Shown here: in pieces, positions 15,001 through 30,000 of the stretch | Position numbering within the stretch: position 1 is the stretch's first letter | Layout: the number at the start of each line of letters is the position of its first letter | NCBI GenBank assembly: GCA_032164245.1 | Contig: JAVMKO010000003.1 | Span: 132,563,924-132,627,923, forward strand | Direction: 5' to 3' | Length of the DNA stretch: 64,000 nucleotides | DNA from: Sternotherus odoratus | Lineage: Eukaryota > Chordata > Testudines > Kinosternidae | Program-made: the position numbers and the translations under genes | Notes under the pieces: generated by a model | What the model was told of the DNA's origin: nothing | The model's input: only the letters and a program-made list of their open reading frames with translations | Database searches by the model: none

Positions 15001-18000
15001 ATCCTGCCAGTAGGACTAGAAAACAGAGATGCCTCAGAGTTGGACTGAGTTATTTGGCAGAATTTGCAGAGGGAATTCTGCGTATTGCCTAATTGCAATG
15101 GTTGCTATTCTGCTGTCATTGAAATCAGAAAGAACTTCCAGCGAGTTCAGTGGAAACAAAATCTCATCTGCTATCTCTAGCTTTAGCCAGTGCAATTTTT
15201 GACTTTCAATTTTATGATTAAATGCACACAGAAAATTAAAAAGATTTTTTGCAATGTGCACTATAGTGACATTATTAAAATAAATTCCATTTTATCCACT
15301 GGGACAGTGTGATTTAGATGATCATAAAAAGAAAGGTTAAAAAAAATACTGTCCTTTCAAAGAGTCTTTATATGATGAATCTGTTGGGAAGGTTGGGTTT
15401 CCAGACAGCAATTATCAAGGAGAGTAGAACTTGCAAAAATACACATTTGCAGAAAATATTTTTACTCCATTTCTAACAGAAAACTCCCCCCCCCCCAAAA
15501 AAAAAACTGACTTAAATGAGCTAGGAGTGGTTACTTGGGACTCCTTTGGCCCAGTTATGTGAGGGAGCTGGAGATGGACAAGCTAAATGTTCAGAACGTT
15601 GATTTCATGTTCTCTAAATTATTAACTCAGAGGAAGCCTCCTTTTCTGGTTTAACTGTTGACCCCTTTGTTTAACTATTCTATCATGGTTTCACTTCTAG
15701 GACGAGATGGTGGGCCAATATGGTTTTACAAATCTAAAAACACTTAATTAAAAACATTCTGGTCATATGTGTCTGATATGGCAAGCCATGTACCTCTTGT
15801 AAGGTGCTGAAGTCAACAGAATTACAACACCATAAAAATGGTGAAAAACAGTGGATAACCAGGTCCAAAATCTTTGGAGTAGTCTTCATTTAGGACATTT
15901 TCAGTAGTTTCATTAGACTTTAGACCTTTTTATATGTCTGTGGTGTATTAGGCCGGCACATTCAGTTGTCAACTGAAAAGTTAGTGGCTTAAGCCCAGCT
16001 GAGAATGTCAGCTGTTTGCCTTTCTCAAACAAATTCGTGGAAGCTTGGGATTTTTTAAACTAGTCTGGAAATAAAGATTCATAAATGTTCTTTAGCAAAC
16101 ATTCCTTTATTGTCAGGGAAACATGATTTACTACGTATTTTGCGTCACTAACTTGTATGATTCTATGACCTCTTTTCTAAAATCCTCACTGATGGTCACC
16201 TTCATTTACATGATTTCCCCCCCCCCGTGGTATTAAAAGGGCATGTCTTCACTACCACTTTAATTCGACCTTAACGACGTTAGGTCGAATTAAAGGTGTA
16301 CCTGTCTTCACATACATGCCCTTAAAGTCGATTTAAAGGGCCCTCAAGATCGATTTCGGAACTCCTGCCTAACGAGAGAAGTAAGGCTAAATTCGAGATT
16401 ACAAGCTCGACTGTGGGCTAGTGAAGAGGCATCAGCAGTTAAGCCTCCGACCTCCGAGCAGCCCCGCGAGGGGGGGGCTGTTTGGGGGGGGGGCTGTTCG
16501 GGGGGGGGGGTCCGCGGGGCTGCTGGGGGGGGGGGGGAAGCCCGCGCGGGGCTGCTTGAGGGATCGGCTCAGCTGTCTGGTCAATTTCACCAGGCAGCTG
16601 AGCCGATAGCCCCGCACCGGCTCCCCCCCCCCTCGGGCGGGGGGGGTCCAGCGGGGGGCTGTTTGGGCGGGGGGGCGATTGGGGGGGCTGTTCGGGCGGG
16701 GGGGGTCCGCGGGGCTGCTGAGGGGGGGGGGAAGCCCGCGCGGGGCTGCTTGAGGGATCGGCTCAGCTGTCTGGTCAATTTCACCAGGCAGCTGAGCCGA
16801 TAGCCCCGCGCCGGCTCCCCCCCCCCCTCAGGCGGGGGGGGGTCCAGCGGGGGGCTGTTTGGGCGGGGGGGCTGTTGGGGGGGCTGTTCGGGCGGGGGGG
16901 GGTCCGCGGGGCTGCTGAGGGGGGGGGGGAAGCCCGCGCGGGGCTGCTTGAGGGATCGGCTCAGCTGTCTGGTCAATTTCACCAGGCAGCTGAGCCGATA
17001 GCCCAAGCAGCCGCGCGCTGGCTCCCCCACCCCCCCTCGGGCGGGTGGGTGCGGCGAGGGGGGGGGCTGTTCGGGCGGGGGGGTCCGTGGGGCTGCTTGG
17101 GCAGGGGGGGGTCCAGCACGCATTGCACTGTGGGCTACCTACCCACAGTGCAATGCGGGCTATGTCGACCCCCTGCAAAAGTTCAAGGACAGACAGTGTC
17201 GACCACTGTCGACCTGCTGTCCTGGTGGGGACACACTGATTCGATTTTCTAAACTCGAGTTTAGAAAATCGAATTAAGGGAAATCGACCTAGACCTATAG
17301 TGAAGACATACCCTTAGACAAAGCTCACAGAATAATACTGTGACCTTTATGGGACATCTTTATATCGAATGGATACTATACCTGTCCCAGGAATCTATTA
17401 AAATTAAAAGGTGATTTTATAATTATTCATTATCCTTTATTTATTTATTTATTATTTGAAGTATGAATAATGGGCTAAAAATGATAACTATTTTTCCAGT
17501 ACAAAATGAAATATTTCTATTTTATTTTCTAGCTAAACAGGTGCTGGTATTCAGGTGAAATTCACCACAGTGAAGGGAGCACGCAAAAGGTCCTACGCCC
17601 CATTAAAGACATGCTTAATAAATAGTTCCAGTGGTAAGTCAGCCTTTACCACAGTTCTGCACTTGTGTGAATCACTGTTAATGATGATAGCAATAGTTTC
17701 CATATTCCAGGATTCTTGCTAAGTCTTAAGTTCAGCCAGGGCTGCCAACTTTAAGTCAGTCTTTGTCTGATGACCCAGGAATTGTAAATTACCTGTCTTG
17801 CTTATACAAGAACCCAAACCCAAGCATCTTGCCACTATTGTTACCAATTTTTTGCCATGTTGTAATCTCACATTTTTCTATGCCTGAAGATAATGTGATT
17901 ATATGGTGCCATTTTCTGAAGATAGAGCCTTCCAAAGCAATATGTATCTTACTGTTTTTCTGTTTAGTTATGTCCCATATTCCTACTTCTAGTTTCACTC

Positions 18001-21000
18001 CTGACATGTAGCAAAGTTAGTCAAAGAATTGTAAGTTAATTAGACAGTTGGAAACTGACATAATTTGTGAATTCTTATGATATAATAGCACCACTATGCT
18101 AATTTATGTGAGGTGATGTCCATTTGCTTATTGTGGATTGGAAATTGCTTCACATAAAACAAAATGCTAATTCTACTACATCATAGGGAGTTACAGCCTA
18201 TGCTAATTGCTTTTGGCATATTTCTCCATGTAATCATTTTGCTAGCTCTTACAGTTGTGAAAAAATAAGGCTTTATGAATGTTTCTGAATAAGATGGTAT
18301 ACTGTGTCTGTTCTAGAGAAGAGAAACTTCATTGAGGATTATTGGACATTTTCTGAATGTGTGAATTTTCAAATATATATGCAACTTTCCAACCAATCCA
18401 CATTCAGATACTACATAGTATATGAGCTCTATTTTCATTTTTCATTAAACAGCAATAGATGTTCTTTACTATGATTTATTCTTAAAAACTACAAATGGAA
18501 ATTGTGGAAAATATGTTATGGAAATTATTTTTCAGAAAATCAGAATAAGTTACCAATGTTATAGATACATGAAAACAAAGGAAAGAAACAATAATACTAA
18601 GGATTCATACAGCATAGTGTTACTACTGTATCTTCAAAGGTCTGTACAAACATTAAGAAATTAAATTTCACAGTATGTCCCTGAAGTAGATAACAGCCCA
18701 AAGGCTAGATTCATCCTTTTGTTGGTACAGTAAAACCTCCATTTAACGGACTAATTCGGGCGAGGGGGTGTCCGTTAAATCAAAAAGTCCGTTATTTAAT
18801 TTAAAAAAAACCGAGCTGTCGGAGTAGCAGCCCGCCCGTTGCTGGGACCCGGGCGGCAGCTGGGAACCGTCAGCCAGCCCGCCCACTTGCGGGACTCGGG
18901 CGGGAGCCGGGAGCCGGCAGCCCACCTGCTGGCGGGACTCGGGCGAGAGACAGCAGCCCGCCCGCAGCCAGGAGCCGGGCGGGAGCTGGCAGCCAGCCCG
19001 CCCGCTGCCGTGACCCGGGCGGCAGCCGGGAGCCAGCAGCCAGCCCGTGAGAAATGGATTTCAGATGCATCAGACTTGCTCAGAAATTTTGTCCGTTGCA
19101 TCAGAAGTCCGTTAAGTCGAGGTCCGTTAAATCGAGAGTTTACTGTACTAAGGAGACTGGTTGTGTCTCTCCTCTTCTGCTGCTGGGGGCTATGGGACAT
19201 GCTAGGGCTACCCTACCTTGTGACTCCTGATATAGGGTTTGCAGCAGTGGAAAATAGCGGGAGTGCAGGTGTACCCTGGACACACCTCCTCCCACTCTGA
19301 TTCAGCCTCTTTCTTATTATGGCCTGCTCTGATCCCACCCTACAATGCACTCTGTGCTGGGGCTTCAGCAGAACTGGTGCTTTGTACGGTTGTATACTGC
19401 AGTGTAGCAAATTCACTGGGGAGAAAGGAGCTCTGCCGTTAGCATCATGAATTTACTATAAGACTTGACCTATGTATACAAAACTAATACTCAAGTCTGT
19501 ATTATCGTGAGATTTTAAAAAAATCTATCTTCAGATATTATAGGAGCTAATTCTTACAGTTATCTTTAATTCATATGAAAATAATGGCTTCAAGTATGCA
19601 TAAGCCAGTCTGTCGTGATTTGAAAATTCACATATTACTATTTGTCTCTCTATGGCTTTATACTCTGCTTCTGTTAAGTTTACTTTCTCCTGAGATTTGT
19701 GAGCTAAACACATATGACTACTAAATGAGGACAGCTTTTATTTCAATTAAATTGTAATGCGGCTGCTAGGTAAGAGTAGCTTCTTAAAAAAGTAAGCAAA
19801 CAAAAACTAAAACTAAAACAAACAAATTAAAAAAACCAAGCCATCCATAACCCTAGGTTCCGAAATTTAGGGTCTTAAATTCATATGTAGGTACTTTCTT
19901 AAAAGTGGCCTGTGTTTCAGAATTACTGAGCAACCCCTTCTCCTGTTGAAGTCAAGTTTGAAAATTCTGGTCTACAGCCTTTCACTTTACAATGTGATGT
20001 CAGAAACAAGCTCAGCCCAGACATGTAAAGACTGTGCAGCCTCACAGTAGATAGCATTATCCATCCTGATGATAAATTTGGGGAACCTATGATTCTACCT
20101 GGGATACACACTATCTTCCTCCTTCGTAAATTTAAACTGTATGAACGGCTTCCTCACAGTCTGACGATAGGACTTTGCCTTTCATCTCCAAAACACCTTC
20201 TTCCAAGGAATAAGAGGAAGAAGCACAGCTGCATCAACCAAATGTTTACCAGCATGTACATTATTCTGCTCAGAATTCATAAAGGACCTACTATGCATGC
20301 ATCAAAAACACTGGAAAACAGGCCTTTATGTCATGGATTTTTGATAGGATATTTTCTTTACTTGATGCTTTTTCATTTTAAAAATAACAGAATAAGAACC
20401 ATAGCTAAAAAAAAGTGTGAGTAAAAGGCAGCAACTTTTGACTTTGATAAAAAATTAACCAAAAGAGCTCCTGTTGTCCCCATTGCTCTCCACTCAACAC
20501 TACCATATCATCTGCCAACCTGTCATACCTTCCATTTACGCAAGTAGTTGCCTTAAATAAATTAGTTAAAAAACTTGCAAACCTCAAAAGGTAGGTGTCT
20601 AAAATAAATGGGAATATAGATATATACACACTGCACATGTCAACATGATAACCATCAAATATTTGTTTTTCTGCAACCAGGGAATCATGGAATAAGATGC
20701 ATTTGTTTTGTATGTTAAATTTTCTAATCCTCACTCTGCTCTCTAATCTCTTTTGCTGTGACTATTTTCAATAGTCCAAAACTTTTTTTCTCTTTATAGG
20801 CAATATCAAAAATGTTGTTTTCTTTCCCTCTAAGGGTCAGTTAAATGAGGGGTTTAAAATCAGCTGGTCACGGACTAGGCATGGCAATATGCAGTCTTGT
20901 ATTCATATTGATTTTAAGGTCCGATATCTCATGATATGCCAGAAGTGAAATGGATGTTTTATTCTGTATAAGAGTTGTGAATCCAGATTTTCTAATGATA

Positions 21001-24000
21001 TACACAAGTTATTTCTAGCTCTGGCATGTTGCAGGTATAAATCTATAAAACTATGACATAATATAAATAAAGAATGAATTTTAGCAAATGTTTTAAGGTT
21101 TAAAAAGTGTTAACTTTTCCAATAATCTAAGGTTTATATAGATAAAGGCTAGGATGAAGGCTAGGACTATAACAGGGTTTAAAAGAGAGCTGGATAAATT
21201 CATGGAGGCTAAGTCCATAAATGGCTATTAGCCGGGATGGGTAATGAATGGTGTCCCTAGCCTCTGTCTGTCAGAGCGGGGTGATGGATGGCAGGAGAGA
21301 GATCGCTCGATCATACCTGTTAGGTTCACTCACTCCGGGGCACCTGGCATTGGCCACTGTCGGTAGACAGGATGCTGGGCTAGATGGACCTTTGGTCTGA
21401 CCCAGTATGGCTGTTCTTATGTTAGATTAACTAAAACAAATAATTATGACACTGTTTCTCTAAAATATGGGAATTAAGAAACATATATGATGTAGTTTGC
21501 TATTTTTTTCCTTTTTGTGTGTGTATGTGGATCACCTGTATAAACTACTCATAGCTTTCTCATTCAAGAGGTTTTCCTAAACTCATACTACCTATTGTAA
21601 TGACAAACCTTAATGTGCATTTACACCATCTAGTTGGCAGCTCTAATCACCAGGGTGTTTGCTTCAGTGTTGTGTCAAATCTGGTTTTCATGTTGTGTGG
21701 AGAGGCTCAGAGCTCAAATACCACTGACACAGCACAAAAGCAAAATTCTTGATTAAAGGAGCTAAAGGATGAATGAGTTAATTAAGAGACAGTTTCACCT
21801 GTATTGCTGCAGTTGCTTTGTTTCACTTTGGAGATGAAAAGCAGTCATAAATGTGGCTTAACCTGAGCCATGTTTATTAATAAGATGCAGAAGTGTACCA
21901 ATGAATCTGGCCCAAACTTTCAAAATATCTATAATAGTACAGCTGTAGCAAAAATCAATCATTTTATAAGGGTGCATCTTTAGGCACTTAGTTCTCATTT
22001 GTCTATGCATTTTTTCATGGCATTTATTGTAATAAATGGTTAAATGCTTTTTATATACACTAAATAAATAGCTACAACTACAACTAAACTGTGAGTGTCC
22101 CTCTCATGGTGTATTGCGGGAGGGAAGTATGCAGAGAACCTCTCCCCAACCTTCAATAGCACTCCCATGCATTAATGGTCATGTCATAGGCCCAGCACTT
22201 CCTGGTCAATGTGCTTGGCAGCACTTCTTGACTGGATGGAGAGGAACATGGCCATGGCACAGTTCCCCATAGTATGCCTGCTGGAGTCTATGAGGAAGGA
22301 GCTAGGCGGCAGTGCACACTACTTTTTAAATTTATGCCAGTGAAGAGATTTATGCAGTGATACTTATTTCTATAGAAAATCCTTTGATTCTCTTTCAATA
22401 CACAAAATATGTATTGTATCTGATCAGTTTGGTTGACAACTTCACTACAAAATGTATAATTTATTTCTAATGTGTAGGGCAAATTTGGGTTTAAGTTACC
22501 AACAAAAAAAAACCCTTAGTGGATAGACTAATAATAATAAATAGCTACCAAGATCAACAGAAGGATATACTAATGAATTAGTCATGAAATTAATTTAGCT
22601 ATTTTTTCATACAATTGCATCATACATTTAATGTTACACGACATAAAGTAACAGTCAAAACCAATATCTATCCAAAACTGGGGTACATGAACCCCTGGGG
22701 GTTTGCAAAATGTTACAGGGGGTTCTCAGGGAAAAGATTCCCTAATGGTAGACAGAGCTGTCCCTAGGGACCCAGAGCAGCACGGGGCCAGCAGCCCAGA
22801 GCTCCTGGACTTCCAAGAGCTGAGCAAATCAAAGCAAGTATCACACTGAGGAGATTTCAACTTCAAGACTCCTTATAAAAAATGGAAAGGGAGGTGAATA
22901 TTTTTTGCTGTTTTTAAAATTAAATAGGCAGCTAATATTGTTTTTAAGATTATTATGAAGAACAAGTTTAAGCTTTGTTGTAATGTGTGTGGTTTGCCTG
23001 GACTGCTCAAGACCTGAATGCTTGTGTAGGAGAAACTCTTTGAGTTGGCTTCTTAAATACCTTCGTCCTGTTTCACATCTGATACTCCGTGATGAAACAG
23101 GAGCCTTGTCTTATAACAATTCAAAGCAATACAAGCTATGAAGTGAGATCTTGGAAGAGAGTTTCCATTTGCATAATGTAATAGAAAACGGTAATGATAA
23201 ATAATAATAATAAATAGTGTATAATAAGCATGTCATAAAAACTAATTTTATATTTCCAAAATCACTGCTTTTATAATTTATACTCAGATAAAGGAGAAAA
23301 TCCCTGGAAATATTCATTTTTAGGAGGGGGGTTCACGAGACTTGATATTTTAGTGAAAGGGGTTCACAGGTGGTTAAAGTTTGGGAACCACTGATCTAAT
23401 ACAATAATAGCTAAAGAGAATGTCTTCCAATTTGAGTTTCTGTCATAAGTAAAGGATGTTAATTCTTCTGCACTCAAACTTAATAATGTTTTATTAATGC
23501 TACCATGTCTATGGCTAATTTTTAATTCCATGATATCGTTTTCTTGTTCATAACCTGGGGCAGTTTTTGCATATCGGGCAAGAGGTTACAAGTGTATATG
23601 TCTACCAAATGCACATTCAGCCTTTAAACTAATCAAACTAATTCATCTTTGTAAAACATCTAGTCTCAGTATGAAAATATATTCTTGTATTAAAATAAAA
23701 CACTATACTATTAACTATGGAATAGAATGAACTATAACTAAATCCAAGGTTGCATGGTGGCCTGTGCACAGTAGGACTATTTCGCCTCAGTGATGAAATA
23801 AATAAATATATGTCTATATTTTTCAAAAATGTAGTGTTGGTATTTGTAATACCATTTAATTCACAAAGATTAAATAGCATTCATTGTTATTAAATGCTTA
23901 TAATGAATAAAAGTATTAGAAAACATGGACTTAGGAAATAACAGATCAGCACCAAGAAAACATATCTTAAAATAAAGCTTAAAATACACGCAGGTAAACT

Positions 24001-27000
24001 GCTTGTGTACTCCAAAATCCCCAAAAGCCAAAAATCAGATAAACAAAGAAGCAGAGTATAAACATATCATCAAGAGAAATAAACCCAGCAGACTGAATTT
24101 GTCACATTCATGATGGAGCTAATACATGACATGCAAAACAATAGCTCTATACATTAAAAGAAATCGTAAGAAATCATTTCCTCTCCTATTCACCACAACT
24201 CGAGATTTGAACAAAATATCTACATTGTGTATTGACACTTTTCGCATATTAGTAATCTGAAACAACCATTAAGGAATTTAATGAAAGAGCCAAACAGAAT
24301 ACAAAAATAATGCAGTACGATACCAAATGTATGGTGTATGAAACTAAACAAAAAAACATTGGAGGGGAAAAAACAAAATATAAACTGCAATAAATCCATG
24401 ATCAGTACAGTAGAAATGCCATTCTCATTATCTTATTTTATCTATATACATCATAGGCTTGTAGGTCAGTTACTTGCTCTTGTTTCAGGTTCAGGAACCA
24501 AGAGGAGATGATTGAACTATTTTGAACAAGGAAGTAGACCCGCATCTCAGCAGTTCATCTAGTTACAAAGTAGTCATTTTAGACTCCCAGCAGGGTCAAA
24601 CTAAATCCTAGATAGTGATTACATTTATAGCTTTAGTGATATGACTGCCCAGAAAAAAGCAAACCTGGGATTTTTTGTCAGAATTTGTACTGGATGTGAT
24701 AGGATGTAGAGATGATTACAATTGTTTTCAAATTTGGTTTCTGTGGTTGAAATATGAAACAGATTTGTATCCATAAATATGTGCCTAAATGAACAGTAAA
24801 CAAAAGGTGGATGGAAGCTTTTATAGTACTTCTAAAACAACATACTGAGACATGATAATTTACATATTATCATAAAGAAAGTGCACCATAAAAGAATAGA
24901 AAGCTACGCTTACAGAAGAATACTGGCGATTAATAACTACAGACTTTTAAAAACTGGTTTCATACAATACACTTGATAATATTTTATTATTTAATAAAAT
25001 AATGATGATTAATAATCTGGCTGAACTATGTCTCTTGCAATGTCATCTAAACCCAGATTTGCAGAAATTGGTTTTAACTAAACAACTTGATACATTCACC
25101 TCACAAAAATAGGTGAGGGTTTTTTTGTTGGTTGATTTAGTTTGTTTGTTTTGAACATCTAAAAAGTTGCCTGGGTAGTGTCCAAGTTATTCCACTAACA
25201 GCCAAGAGTGATTATCTGTCATTCAATACAATCAAAGTAAGGGCAAATTAACTGTCTTAAAGAAAAACAAAGTCTTGAAATGTAAGGGTCTTCTGATGAA
25301 GCTGAGGTCAGTAGAGTTATGCCAGGGAATAATTTGGATGGGAATGTTATGTATTATTTATTTATCATTTATTTATGCTGCAATTGCAGAGCCCCATCAC
25401 AGGCCCATCTCACACTGTGCTAGGCACTGTACAAGCACATAGCAGAAAGATAGTCCTCTTCCCCAAAAAGCATTCACTCTAAGAGAAACAACAACATGTG
25501 GATACAGACAGATAGGGGAGCACAATGAAACAATGAGAGCGTGTTGGTCAGCATGAGAGGCAGTGGTCTTAACACACCAGCTCCCTAATGGTTGTCAGGT
25601 TTTCTGTAGGAATCACGGCAATGGTAAATAACCGTTGAAATCAATGGAAGTTCTGTATGGGGACTGGATACAGATTGTAATCCTAAGTCTTTTTATTTTT
25701 CACTGTCAACCAATTTTCAATGCAAACATTTAAAAAATACCTTAATTGCCCACACAATTCTGAAGAAGAAATTAAAATTTTATCACTCACCTGACAATCT
25801 CATTATTCACAGAAACAGCTTCCAGATATTTCTTCAGTGCATAGTAATTATGGATATATTTTCGGATATAATAGCCTCGCCATCTTTTCTGAATCTAGAA
25901 GAAATATATTTTATTTTAGTATATTTCATGCAATATAGTAGTGGAAAACAATTTGCAATGCTCTTATAAAATACATGTTATGTTTTTTAAAGGGTGATGG
26001 TGTTTTAAAAAGTGACATCATGCATATATATAAATTTGTCTTGCCTTTAATATAGTGAGGGTAAGAAGTAAGTGATTTAAATTATTGTCTGCATTGAGGT
26101 GTGGCAGGGAGAAGAGGCTGTGCACAGGCATCTACTCCCAGGGCCGGCGACAGAAATTTTGGGGGCCCTACTCTGAGCGTTTGCCCCCCCCCTCCCCCCC
26201 GCCACACACACCAAGGGCTGGCCTGAGTCTTGCAGGTGGGTGCGGGAAGCGCTGCAGCCGGGGGTGCCTCGGGAGCGGCGCGCCCCGCCGTCCTCTGCAG
26301 CCGCCGGGGCGGGGGAGGTGATGGAGCCGGGGGTGCCTCGGGGCGGCTTCTGGGGGGGCGCGGGACGAGCAGCGGCTGAAGGTCTCGGGAGGCAGCCGGC
26401 CGCGGCACCGGACACAGCCGGGGAAATGCGGTGCGGAGCCCAGGGGGGATGACTATGAGTAGAGCTGTGTACCGGTCCCCGGACTTCAGGGGGGCCCCCT
26501 GAAGTCTGGGGCCTGGTACAGCTCTACCTGTTGTACCTCCGTCGCCGGCCCTGTCTACTCCCAGAGTCATTGCACCGGGTAGCACAGATCCTGTATGTGG
26601 GGTAGGAAATATATCCAGAGGTGGCCTCTTTTACAATCATTTACAGTGCATAACATTGTATCACCCCAGCTCTACTGCACTGTGGGTATGATCCAAAGCC
26701 CAATGAAGTTAGTAGACTTTCCACTAACTTCAATGACTTTTTAATTAGGCTCTCTATGAGGTTTCTGGTAGCACTGCATGTGGTACCATTCCCTGGGTCC
26801 TGCAGGCAAGCAGCAGCATCCTGCAAGGTGCCGATCACCCTATACTCATTATTATTATTAAGAAGCAAGACAGTATAGGGCTACTTGTTAAGTAATTAGT
26901 CATAATATTTTCATAGAATACTATCCTTCCAACAAAACTGATGGGAATTACATAGAAAAAAGAAAAAAGGGAAATTTCTTACATGTAAATAATCACCTTA

Positions 27001-30000
27001 ATGTAGTTCTGTTTATTAATACACTATATTAAGTCGGGTGGTCTCCTAAACATAGCATCAAGAGAGGGGGATTCATAGCTCTATGTATTTTAAATTTTAG
27101 GCCCCAATTCTGACTAGAGTTTCTCAAGAACTTAATCAATAACACTGCTCAAACTAGCTCTGTTGCTTAATTCTGACCACGGTGAGTCTAAAACAGGGGT
27201 CTCAAATAGGTGGCCCGCGGGGATCTTGTGTGCAGGCCGCCAAGCTCCCATGCCCCTCCCCGCCCCTTTGCCTACCTCCAGCCCCCTGGGTGCTGTGAGC
27301 CCCGCGCCACTTTCTGAAGCAGCTGTCGGCCAGGAGGAGGAGGCAGAGGGCTCTTACGCCTCTTTGTCTAGTAGGTACCTGGAAAATTTGAACACCTCGT
27401 ACAGTTACCAAAAACAAGGAGGATTTTTCTCTTTTTTTTGTTGCTCTTGCCCCTAAACACCATCTGTTCCCCACCTCTTCCCCCTTGAGGACTCCTGACC
27501 AAGGTAACAGCAGAGTACATATGCTAAAAAATGTAAACAAAGCCTTTGATTAAGTTTGTTAGCATATGTATTGTGCTGTTAAAGCCATATAAAGAATGAA
27601 TGCCCTCCCTAGCCACGTTCTGCTCCTTTAAGGAGGAGAGCGCAGCCCCACCCCGCGTCCAGAGGGGCAGGCCTAGCCCCAGGTCTTTCCGGGACCCCAT
27701 ACCCACTAAAAATCTCTTGCCAGTACTGTGTATTGGAGGGTCTTTGGGAAATGGACTGCCTATTACTGAAAATCCATATAGTATCTAACACAACAGGTTT
27801 GGACTACTAGGCACTGTTGTAACACAAAATAATAAATAATAATTATATAAACTGCTACATGTGAAACAACAAAGGTAAGGTATTAGGCATAGTCCTCTGC
27901 ACTAAGTGGTAGTAAATCTTGTGTTCCTTTCCCATTCACTTTCTTATATACAAAAAACATGAAGAGTAAAAAAAGGAGGAAGGGGAATCATGGAAAAGGG
28001 CATATTTGCAGAGATCTGGGATTAAACAAAAATTTTAGCATCTGAATGTACTGTATGTTTTCATCTTTGGCCTTGCTACTGCTATTAGGCAGGAGTAAGT
28101 TGGCTGCCACAGAGCTGTGCTCTCCTTAAAGCAGTATCCTTCGAACTCTGTTCAGCACTTTGTACCTTATCTTTATTCACATGATACTCCAAATTTTTGT
28201 GGTCCACGATCAACCTCTTTATGGAATTTTTTCAAGATTTAAAGACAAAGGGTGAAATCTTGGCTCTACCGGAGTCAATGGCAAAACTCTCAGTGTTTTC
28301 ACTGGGGCCAGAATTTCACTGCAAGTGTCAAATTCTGCCTTCTGTTATATCATTATAAATCCAGGGTAACTCCAGGGACTTCAGTGGTAGTACTCTAGAT
28401 ATATGCTAGTGTAAATGAAAGCAAACTAGATTTCAAAGTTTTTAAGGCTATGATTCCATTTTCCCAATTCTGCATATCAGAGGCCACATGAGGGCATGAA
28501 TCTGTATAATACAAGCTGTTTAGAGAATAAAGTATATTTTCAACCTTTTACACAAAGGTTCTGTTTATATTAAAATTTGCTACATAAAAGTTGCTGAAAA
28601 TTTTGCTTTTGCAAGAGAGTACAATGTTTTATGATTATATTGCTTTTTAGTTCCAAGGTGAATGTTTTAACACTTCCAAAAAAGACAACTGTGTATGCCC
28701 TTCAAAGTAATTAGCAAGTTTCAACAGTGATTGGTACAAAACAATTATTGTCATTGATCAGCACCGAACAGATAATTTTAAACAAAGTCATTGTGTGCTC
28801 AGCAGATTACAGCTTGTTAACAGGCAAGTTCTAAATGACCTCTTAAGCTAGTCAAATCAATGATGCATATTCCTCATTAAGTAACATCAAAATGTAAGTG
28901 GTCTTATAAATAATGTTTATTTTAAGCACTAAAACAAATGGCAAAACCTTGAAATATCAAAAGCCATCTGCTCATGGAGATTTTTTTGTTATTATTATTA
29001 TCTTATTTTGAAAGGATTACTTTGGTTGCTGAAAATTCATAGCAACCTTAAATCATCCAAATAGAAATAGAATATATCATTGCCCAATATTTGAAAAGTA
29101 AAATTGATTCACGGAAAATAAATTCAATGTAATAAGCTTATGTTTTAAACCACTTCTCAATATTTCTGTTTTTACAGAGGTGAAAGACAGATAACAGTAG
29201 CTAGGGCCAAATAATCCAGGGAGATAGAGATGTGGGATAGCTTCTGAACATGACCACTATTAGTATACCTTAGTGTTGAATGTTACTCCTACTATTACAG
29301 TTTTAGGTCTCTTCCTAAGCAAATATAACCAACTAGATTGATAGAGGCAAAACACTGATTGTATACAAGAGATTAAGTCCATGTGTCACATTTCACTTTT
29401 AATCTAACCTTGATTTTAAAAGAATTTTCTAAAGCTAAGAGTATAATGCCCTTACACACTAAAGAACCTAGTCACAACTTTTATATTCCAGTTTTCTATT
29501 AATATAGCTCCACTGATTTCAATGGGTTTACACTCATGTAAAACTGGCGTAAAGCAGTTGTAAATCAGGCCCTATAGCAGCTATCCCCAACTGGTGTGTA
29601 TCTTGTGCAGACGTTTATACCTGTGCATAAAGAGGCAAAATAGGTATAAAACTCTACCATATCAAAATGGCAGCATTTTACATTCACTTGCATAGGTATC
29701 AATGACTACACAAGATGCATGCAATGGAGACTCACAGCCCCAGTGTTTATAAGTAAATGAAAACAATGGACCAGATCTTCTATTGGTGTAAACTGATATA
29801 TTTGCATTGAAGTCAGTGATGCTAGACAGGTTTACACTGTTGAAAAAATGGGACTACGCAGATTTATATCACCTGAGAATCAGACCCAATATTTTGATTA
29901 CAAATGTACAGGAAAAAAAAGTTTTTGTTTTATGTTGCATACCAAAGGCCCTACTCTTTTCCCTTGAAGTTTTGCATAAGTATATTTGACTTGAGTATGT

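Larger units (their letters stand above)
58..25790 (-). other. SPATA17 intron 5
   Basis: Intron between coding exons 5 and 6, about 25.7 kb. Besides the elements listed separately I see only AT-rich unique-looking sequence at about 630-3770, 4480-6140, 9700-10320, 10500-13190, 13970-16230, 17320-18720, 19150-21160, 21430-22660 and 23400-25330. The stretch 6790-7950 has GC-richer, repeat-like patches I cannot name. No supported gene lies here. Confidence 0.85.

Noticed and set aside
16421..17252. Overlapping long frames on both strands (up to 178 codons), Pro/Gly-rich
   Set aside because: They come from the three G/C-run units of the MITE at 16237-17315 and are present on both strands at once.
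26077..26585. 167-codon minus-strand frame
   Set aside because: Lies in the GC-rich hAT element with perfect target duplication; its product is low-complexity.
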